DNA of 64,000 nt from assembly GCF_002939475.1 (NCBI RefSeq), contig NZ_PKFQ01000001.1, forward strand, positions 5,329,001-5,393,000, given 5' to 3'. The notes beneath the pieces were generated by a model. The model ran no database searches and was not told the origin of the DNA. It saw nothing but the letters and a program-made list of their open reading frames with translations. Positions within the stretch are counted from its first letter, which is position 1; every line of letters starts with the position of its first letter. Source of the stretch: Streptomyces cinnamoneus (GTDB lineage: Bacteria; Actinomycetota; Actinomycetes; Streptomycetales; Streptomycetaceae). The position numbers and the translations under genes are program-made. Positions 58,735 to 64,000 of the stretch are shown here, piece by piece.

Positions 58735-61007
58735 CCAGCACCGGCTCGCCGACCGCGGGCGCGACCCTACGCCTGCTCGACAAGGCGGACAAGGAGATCG
58801 TCAAGCTGGACCGGGCGATCGTCGGGGCGGTCTACAAGTTCCAGCACGAGTTCCGCAAGAACCCCGAGGCGGCAGGCTTCGACCTCAAGCCGCTCAAGGG
58901 TCACGAACGGCTGTGGTCCGCGCGCGTCAACCGGGAGTACCGGGCACTGTTGCTGCGCCTGGGTGGCAACGACTGGCTGCTGGTCTCGGTCAAGCACCGC
59001 GGACATGTCCACCGGAACCTGGACCGGCTCGCGTACGGCATCAACCAGATCACCGGCGCGATCGAATACGTGGACCTCCAGGTTGTGGAGGACGACGTCC
59101 TGCGCCGAGCCGCCCCCGCGGCAGCGCCCGCTCGGGAACCAGCTCCCGAGCCGCAGGGCCAGGCACCGCTGTTCGCGCAGTACAGCGCGCAGCAGTTGGC
59201 GGACCTGGGGGTGGCCGAGCCCCTGATCCCGATCGCCCTCAAGCTCACCACGGACGACGAGCTGCTCGGGCTCGCCGAGTACGCTCCCAGGCACACGGGG
59301 GAGGTGCTGCTCCGGCTGCGCGACGGAATTCCGTACGAGCAGGTCGAGGAGGAGGTCACCGCGTCGGCTGCGATCGCTCCAGAGGAGCGCTGTGAAGGCC
59401 CCCTCGCCGAGGACTGGCAGGCGGCGGCCGATCGCTCGCAGGCCGTGGTGATCACGGATGACGAGTCACTGCGGAGCATCATCGAGGAAGGCGACTTCGG
59501 GCGGTGGAAGGTCTTCCTCCACCCCACGCAGGAAAAGCTGGTGCACCGCACCTTCTCCGGCCCGGCCCGGGTCGGCGGAGGCCCCGGCACGGGGAAGACG
59601 ATCGTCGCCCTGCACCGGGTCAAACACCTCGTGGACCGGTTGCCGCCCGGGCACAACAAGCCGGTCCTCCTCACCACCTTCAACAAGAACCTGGCCGCTG
59701 ACCTGCGTTCCCGTCTCCTCTCGCTCGGCGGTCCGCAGACGCTCGCCCGCGTCGACATTCTGCACGTCGACCAGCTGGCCACGCGTGTGGTCAGCGAGTC
59801 CGACCCCGGCAACACCAAGCGCAGGATCGACGACGCACAGGCCCTGCGCGAATGGCGCCAACTGCTCGTGGAGGCCGGTGACAACCGCTGGGACGCCGAG
59901 TTCCTCAGTGACGAGTGGAACCAGGTGATCCTCGGCCAGGCCGTGGCATCGCGCGCCGACTACTTCCGGGCCCGGCGGGCGGGGCGGGGCCGCAATGTCT
60001 CCCGTGCCGACCGGGCCGCGATCTGGCAGCTCGCCGAGCGCTTCACCCAGCGCCTGGAGGTCAAGGGGATCGAAACGCACCGCCAGGTCGCCGAGCGTGC
60101 CGCCCAGCTGGAGATCGCCCGCAAGAACAAGATCGAGGAGCGCCGTCGGCAGCAGGAGGAACGTGGCGGACCGGGCAACATCCACGCGGAGTCGGGCACC
60201 GGTGCCTGGCTGCGCTACCGCTACCGGCACATCGTCGTGGACGAGGCCCAGGATCTCGGCGCTGCCCACTGGAAGATGCTGCGCGCCATGGCGCCGCAGG
60301 AACCCGACGACATCTTCCTGGTCGGCGACACCCACCAGAGGATCTACGACAACCAGGTCACCCTGGGCAGCCTGGGCGTCAACATCCGGGGCCGCTCGGC
60401 CAGGCTGACCCTCAGCTACCGCACGACGCGCGAGATCCTCGGGTCCGCGATCGGGATCCTCGAAGGAACGGATTACGACGACCTGGACGGCAGTACCGAG
60501 GACCTGGCCGGATACCGGTCGGTGCTGCACGGAGGCCGTCCGTCCCTGCGGCGCGCGGACAGCTGGGACGAGGAACTCGACCTGGTGGTGGATCAGGTAC
60601 AGGCGTGGCACGACGTCCCACGTGAGGCGGTCGCGATCTGCGTGCCGACGAACGACATGGCCGACGACGTCGTGTCCCGGCTCAACCGACGGGGGATCAT
60701 GGCCTTGAAGATCACCGGCGATGGGCCGCGAGGAGGCGAGGGCGTTCACGTCGGCACCATGTACCGCTTCAAGGGGCTTGAGTACCGCCGCATGATCATC
60801 GCCGGCGTCTCAGACGGTCTGGTTCCCCGCTCGACCGTGGACGCCTGGGAACGGACGGACCGGCTGCGGCACAGGCGCGAACTGCAGCGGGCCCGTTCCC
60901 TGCTGTTCGTCGCCGCTACCAGGGCGCGGGACGCCCTCACCATTTCCTGGCACAGTGAACCCAGCCGATTCCTCCACCCTCTGGGAGTGGATCGCGTTCG
61001 ACGGTGA
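58731..61007 (+). CDS. UvrD-type helicase with RelE-like N-terminus
   Basis: A 758-residue protein from ATG 58731. Residues about 20-110 (FQHEFRKNPEAAGFDLKPLK, then WSARVNREYRALLLRL and VSVKHRGHVHRNLDR) look like a RelE/ParE-type toxin fold. Then follow UvrD/PcrA motifs: Walker A GGGPGTGKTIVALH near residue 280, Walker B IVVDEAQDL near 502, TLSYRTTREIL, VGTMYRFKGLEYRRMIIAG, and the final VAATRARDAL. It should be a 3'-5' DNA helicase on single strands. Fusion to a RelE-like domain is found in some actinobacterial helicases but its role is unknown. It overlaps the giant helicase gene by 4 bp. Confidence 0.85.
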   Translation: MTSTGSPTAGATLRLLDKADKEIVKLDRAIVGAVYKFQHEFRKNPEAAGFDLKPLKGHERLWSARVNREYRALLLRLGGNDWLLVSVKHRGHVHRNLDRLAYGINQITGAIEYVDLQVVEDDVLRRAAPAAAPAREPAPEPQGQAPLFAQYSAQQLADLGVAEPLIPIALKLTTDDELLGLAEYAPRHTGEVLLRLRDGIPYEQVEEEVTASAAIAPEERCEGPLAEDWQAAADRSQAVVITDDESLRSIIEEGDFGRWKVFLHPTQEKLVHRTFSGPARVGGGPGTGKTIVALHRVKHLVDRLPPGHNKPVLLTTFNKNLAADLRSRLLSLGGPQTLARVDILHVDQLATRVVSESDPGNTKRRIDDAQALREWRQLLVEAGDNRWDAEFLSDEWNQVILGQAVASRADYFRARRAGRGRNVSRADRAAIWQLAERFTQRLEVKGIETHRQVAERAAQLEIARKNKIEERRRQQEERGGPGNIHAESGTGAWLRYRYRHIVVDEAQDLGAAHWKMLRAMAPQEPDDIFLVGDTHQRIYDNQVTLGSLGVNIRGRSARLTLSYRTTREILGSAIGILEGTDYDDLDGSTEDLAGYRSVLHGGRPSLRRADSWDEELDLVVDQVQAWHDVPREAVAICVPTNDMADDVVSRLNRRGIMALKITGDGPRGGEGVHVGTMYRFKGLEYRRMIIAGVSDGLVPRSTVDAWERTDRLRHRRELQRARSLLFVAATRARDALTISWHSEPSRFLHPLGVDRVRR

Positions 61008-61044
61008 TCCCGGGGTGTCGAGATACGCTTGTACCTCTATGAAT

Positions 61045-61084
61045 CCGCCCGCCAGCTGGGCCGCTGGGGTCCGCTGGCGGGCGG
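61045..61084 (+). terminator. Terminator after the UvrD gene
   Basis: A perfect 12-bp stem, ccgcccgccagc (61045-61056) with gctggcgggcgg (61073-61084), 16-nt loop, followed by TTG-rich sequence. It ends the putative defence locus. Confidence 0.8.
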
Positions 61085-61117
61085 TTGCGTTGGGCTGGGG
61101 TAGGCGCTTCACGTCAT

Positions 61118-61173
61118 GGCTGTGGGCTGTGGGCTGTGGGCTGTGGGCTGTGGGCTGTGGGCTGTGGGCTGTG
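61118..61173. repeat. Eight perfect copies of GGCTGTG
   Basis: A heptanucleotide GGCTGTG is repeated eight times without error (56 bp), in the non-coding gap between the helicase and hydrolase genes. It is a slippage-prone microsatellite. The rest of 61174-61400 contains nothing recognised. Confidence 0.95.
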
Positions 61174-61400
61174 GTGCAGGTGCGGCGGTGCTGCCCAGCC
61201 AGCCGTGACGCAAGCGTGAGTCGGTGAGGAGTGACCGGGCCGGGTCGCTGGTGGGAACGGTAGAACCTGTGAAGTCGCCAATGAGATCGAGCCGGCTCAT
61301 GCCGACCGGATTGCCATGAGCCGGCGCGACAGGTCATTGGCCAGCGGTCCGGGGCCCTGATCCACATCAGGACGCGAATGAACAGACGAGGGGCTTTTGG

Positions 61401-62522
61401 TCAGAGTGCCAACGCTTGGTAGACGGCCTGGAGAAGCTTCTGGCTGCGTGGGTCAGTGAGGCCGAGGTAGGTCATCTGGTTCATCACATATGTGAAGGTC
61501 ATGCGCGCGTCGAGGTCGTTGACGACCAGCGATCCGCCCCTTCCACCCCAGAAGCAGGTGTGGACGTTGGATGTGCTGACCGGTGAGTCGCTGGCGTTCA
61601 GGGCGTAGCCCATACCGAAACGTACCGGGATGCCAAGCACCAGATCGATGTCGTGGGACTGTTCGTTGAACACCGTGCGGCAGGTGGTCTCGGAAAGTAG
61701 GCGCGCCGAGGGTGTCAGGCCTCCGGTGGAGAGTACCGATTGGACAGCGGCCACGGATCGTGCGTTTCCGTAGCCGTCCGCGGCGGGGATCTCGGCGCGG
61801 CGCCACTGGGTGCTCCTGGTGTCCTGGGCGGTCACGTAGGCGCCGACCGGTACGGTCACTTGTGGGTTGGGCGTGGGTGCGGGGCCGGGTGCGGGGATGA
61901 CTTCGGAGACGCGGTGATCGTGTTTGGCTGCGAGGCCGATGTGGAAGTCGGCGTCCAGTGGGCCGGCGATCTGGTCGGCGAAGAATGTGCCGATTGACTC
62001 TTGGCAGATGCGGCGGATGACCTCACCGATCAGGAAGCCGTGGGTGAACCGGTGGTAGCCGGACGTCGTGCCGGGTTCCCAGCGGGGCGATTGGCGGGCC
62101 AGCAGGGTGGTGGCCTTCTCCCAGTCGCACAGATCGTCGAGTGTCATGGGCTGGTCCCAGTCGGGGAGGCCGGCGGTGTGGCTGAGCAGGTGCCGGATCT
62201 CGATGTGCTCTTTCCCCGCGGTACCGAACTCGGGCCAGTATTTCGCGACCGGTGCGGACAGGTCGAGCTCGTTGCGGTCGGTGAGGACGAGAGCGCACAG
62301 CGCGGTCATCGTCTTCGTGGTGGACCACACGTTGGTGATGGTGTCGCGCTGCCAGGGCCGGGTACGGGCCTGGTCGGCGTACCCTCCCCACAGGTCGACG
62401 ACGAGTTCGCCGTCGAGGTAGACCGCCACCGAGGCACCTACATCCGCCCCGCTCTGTAGGGAGTTGGCGAACGCTTCCCGTACTGCGCTGAACTGGTCGC
62501 TGCAATTTCCTTGAATTTCCAT
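61401..62522 (-). CDS. Serine hydrolase, class C beta-lactamase/esterase family
   Basis: A 373-residue cytoplasmic protein from ATG 62522 with no signal peptide. It carries the serine-beta-lactamase SxxK motif (S67-TTK-70) in VWSTTKTMTAL, the tyrosine motif (Y156 in TSGYHRFTHGFL, where YxN or YxS is usual), and FWGGRGGSLVVND near the C-terminus in place of KTG. The whole protein fits family VIII carboxylesterases such as EstB, which hydrolyse esters with this fold. It stands alone and points leftward. Confidence 0.85.
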   Translation of the reverse strand: MEIQGNCSDQFSAVREAFANSLQSGADVGASVAVYLDGELVVDLWGGYADQARTRPWQRDTITNVWSTTKTMTALCALVLTDRNELDLSAPVAKYWPEFGTAGKEHIEIRHLLSHTAGLPDWDQPMTLDDLCDWEKATTLLARQSPRWEPGTTSGYHRFTHGFLIGEVIRRICQESIGTFFADQIAGPLDADFHIGLAAKHDHRVSEVIPAPGPAPTPNPQVTVPVGAYVTAQDTRSTQWRRAEIPAADGYGNARSVAAVQSVLSTGGLTPSARLLSETTCRTVFNEQSHDIDLVLGIPVRFGMGYALNASDSPVSTSNVHTCFWGGRGGSLVVNDLDARMTFTYVMNQMTYLGLTDPRSQKLLQAVYQALAL

Positions 62523-62541
62523 GTCGAAAAGACCTCCGATT

Positions 62542-62990
62542 TCAGTGTGTCGTTATCGGGCGGCTAAGGCGGGCGGCGAGTTCATGGATCTGAGGTGAAG
62601 TGTTCGCCTTGGCGGCTTTGCATAGGAACTCGATCTCGCCAGACAGGTCAGCACCCCCGTGGAGTGGGACGGCCAGATCGCCGCGCAACCGGGGTGCACC
62701 GCCTGCCTTGGCATATCGCGCTATATGTAACCAGCATGCGGTCACACTGGGTTCGATATCGGCGGGGCGAGCTTTCGTGTTCGAGGTGGGCTTGAACGTC
62801 GTCCAATACCGCTTGGGGGATGTAGGCGCGCAGGTCGAGAATTGCGTCACGGATCTCGATCACTGTCCGGTGGAGGCGCAAGTCCAGAGGGTCGGAACGT
62901 CGGAAGAGGCCGAGGCCACGTGGGCGAGTCTGTGACAGGCTGACGTCGGGCACCGCGTCGACCAGGTCACGCCAGAGCGGGGGAACGCGG
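62542..62990 (-). pseudogene. DUF6545 (MAB_1171c-like) C-terminal remnant, frameshifted
   Basis: A leftward frame from about 62990 reads LWRDLVDAVPDVSLSQTRPR and LDLRLHRTVIEIRDAILDLR, characteristic of the cytoplasmic C-terminus of the Streptomyces DUF6545/MAB_1171c-type membrane proteins. Near 62775 the frame shifts and continues ADIEPSVTACWLHIARYAKA, DLSGEIEFLCKAA to a stop at 62542. The N-terminal seven-helix membrane part is missing. Inactive. The region 62991-63270 shows no gene. Confidence 0.6.
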
Positions 62991-63270
62991 ATCGCGCTGG
63001 CGCCAGGAAGACCCGTGCTCGCGCAATGCGGGCGGGGCTGGTGACTCTGCCCAGCGGCGTGGGAGAGGCAGCCTGAGCAAGTCCCTCCTGTATGCAGGAC
63101 GGGCCGCTTGGCCCGCCAGCAGGGCCAGCTCCATCGCCATGGCTGTGTCTGCCCGTTGGTCCGCAGTGGTGCAGAGCGCTGGCCTGGCCGACAGTCAGCT
63201 GCCCTCGGCCCAGGCACCATGCGCAGCCAGTGCCGTGTCGTGGCCAAGGGACTGGGGCAGTACGAGCTGG

Positions 63271-63603
63271 TCAATACCGGAAGCTCGACTGTTCCATCCC
63301 GATACAGATCATCACTGGCCTAATGTTTTCCCCGCCATCCACCGGGTGCAGTTCGAGGTTGAGGTCCCGAACTGCAGCGATGGACCACACCATGTCCTCG
63401 GGAAAGTTCATGGCTCTGGCTTCTTCCTGGGCCTCGAACAACGGGCTGACTGAGTCCCACTCGCCGGATGGTTCAAACCGGCACCTGAACCATGGCTGGT
63501 CAACCTCCAGGAGGAAGAGGGTGCCGACGAGCGTGGCTCCATGCTTTACCTGCCAAGCTGCTTCCTGTTGCTCCTTGCGCTGCGTTCGTCGCCACACACT
63601 CAT
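63271..63603 (-). CDS. Hypothetical protein, 110 residues
   Basis: From ATG 63603, with AAAGGG 5 nt upstream. Soluble: MSVWRRTQRKEQQEAAWQVK, then strand-rich TLVGTLFLLEVDQPWFRCRF and PVMICIGMEQSSFRY. There is no recognised family; size and pattern resemble small immunity-type proteins of actinomycetes, which is only a guess. Confidence 0.55.
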   Translation of the reverse strand: MSVWRRTQRKEQQEAAWQVKHGATLVGTLFLLEVDQPWFRCRFEPSGEWDSVSPLFEAQEEARAMNFPEDMVWSIAAVRDLNLELHPVDGGENIRPVMICIGMEQSSFRY

Positions 63604-63797
63604 CGACGCCCTTTCCACCTACAGTCGCGTCTGATGTCTCGCCAAGAAATAATCTTCACCCATACAGGACGTTACCTCGCGTCGGCCGCAGACTCCGCTG
63701 GAAGAACTTCCACAGCCACCCGCACGTTGCTCCCACTACCTCACGTGCGTCAGCCAAGGCCCGCGCAGAGTAGGGGCGGTCGTCGCCGCCCCCTCCC

Positions 63798-64000
63798 TCA
63801 CCGCGATGAAGTGCGCTCCTCCGGCTTGACTACGGGCGCCGGCCTCGTGGCCGCTCCCCCCGCGACCTTCCCCCGCCCCCGCAGTGCCGCCCAGCCAACC
63901 GCTAGCAGCGCCACCCATACCCCCATCACGTACAGCGCCACCCGTGTCTCCCGTTCCCAGCCGATCAGCACCGTCACGAACGCGAAGCTCGCGAGGGCCA
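63798..64000 (-). CDS. Membrane protein, 3' end of a gene leaving the window
   Basis: A leftward frame open from the window edge to TGA at 63798 gives 66 residues. Two hydrophobic stretches, ALASFAFVTVLIGWE and VALYVMGVWVALLAVGWAAL, are followed by a basic, Pro-rich tail. The start lies beyond the window. The family cannot be judged. Confidence 0.6.
   Translation of the reverse strand, partial: ALASFAFVTVLIGWERETRVALYVMGVWVALLAVGWAALRGRGKVAGGAATRPAPVVKPEERTSSR

Noticed and set aside
61118..61173. Possible CRISPR array
   Set aside because: The unit is 7 bp with no spacers, so this is a microsatellite. No CRISPR array or cas gene was seen anywhere in the window.

Overview
The window is high-GC DNA with strong third-position G/C bias, purine-rich ribosome sites and many GTG starts. 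Together with DUF397/DUF5753 regulator pairs, TAT and I36 secreted proteins and SARP remnants, this points to a Streptomyces-type actinomycete. Everything here is read by eye from sequence; family names are by motif recognition and no database was searched.

Layout. (1) 1-5.3 kb is ordinary chromosome: a cytochrome P450, a KimA-like APC permease with a probable leaderless promoter, and a TRAM/[4Fe-4S] RNA uracil methyltransferase. (2) 5.1-31.8 kb looks like an integrated element. The last codons of the methyltransferase gene recur near 31.80 kb. Each copy is flanked by the same short direct repeats, which look like integrase arm sites, and each is followed by a hairpin. No integrase gene was found between them. 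The element carries insertion sequences (one intact ISAs1 element, two partial IS5-type remnants), a small secreted-protein operon, a VapBC-type toxin-antitoxin pair with a perfect palindromic operator, a NERD-kinase (PglW-like) remnant, a complete type II Wadjet operon jetABCD with two further genes downstream, a desaturase-like gene, a membrane-anchored unknown, a GntR/DapF module and a broken SARP regulator. (3) 32-37 kb holds a DUF262/HNH (GmrSD-like) protein with an unusual alkyltransferase-like domain, a decayed SWIM zinc-finger gene and a Ser/Thr kinase.

(4) 37.4-61.0 kb is the most interesting stretch. In order on the + strand it has a SNF2 helicase, a giant N6-adenine methyltransferase, an XRE/DUF397 regulator pair, a DUF262 protein, an AAA (DUF3696-type) ATPase, a 315-residue unknown, a 2262-residue DEAD/DUF1998 helicase with a C-terminal nuclease-like domain, and a UvrD-type helicase with a RelE-like N-terminus. 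Three small genes run leftward opposite the regulator. Start/stop overlaps tie several genes together. The set resembles DISARM class 1 (SNF2 plus methylase plus DUF1998 helicase) and Druantia, but I see no DrmC-like phospholipase gene, and the DUF262/AAA/unknown and RelE-UvrD parts do not belong to those systems as I know them. It is the best candidate for an undescribed composite anti-phage system.

(5) 61-64 kb has a heptanucleotide repeat, a class C-type serine hydrolase, a frameshifted DUF6545 (MAB_1171c-like) remnant, a small unknown gene, and the 3' end of a membrane-protein gene that runs out of the window.
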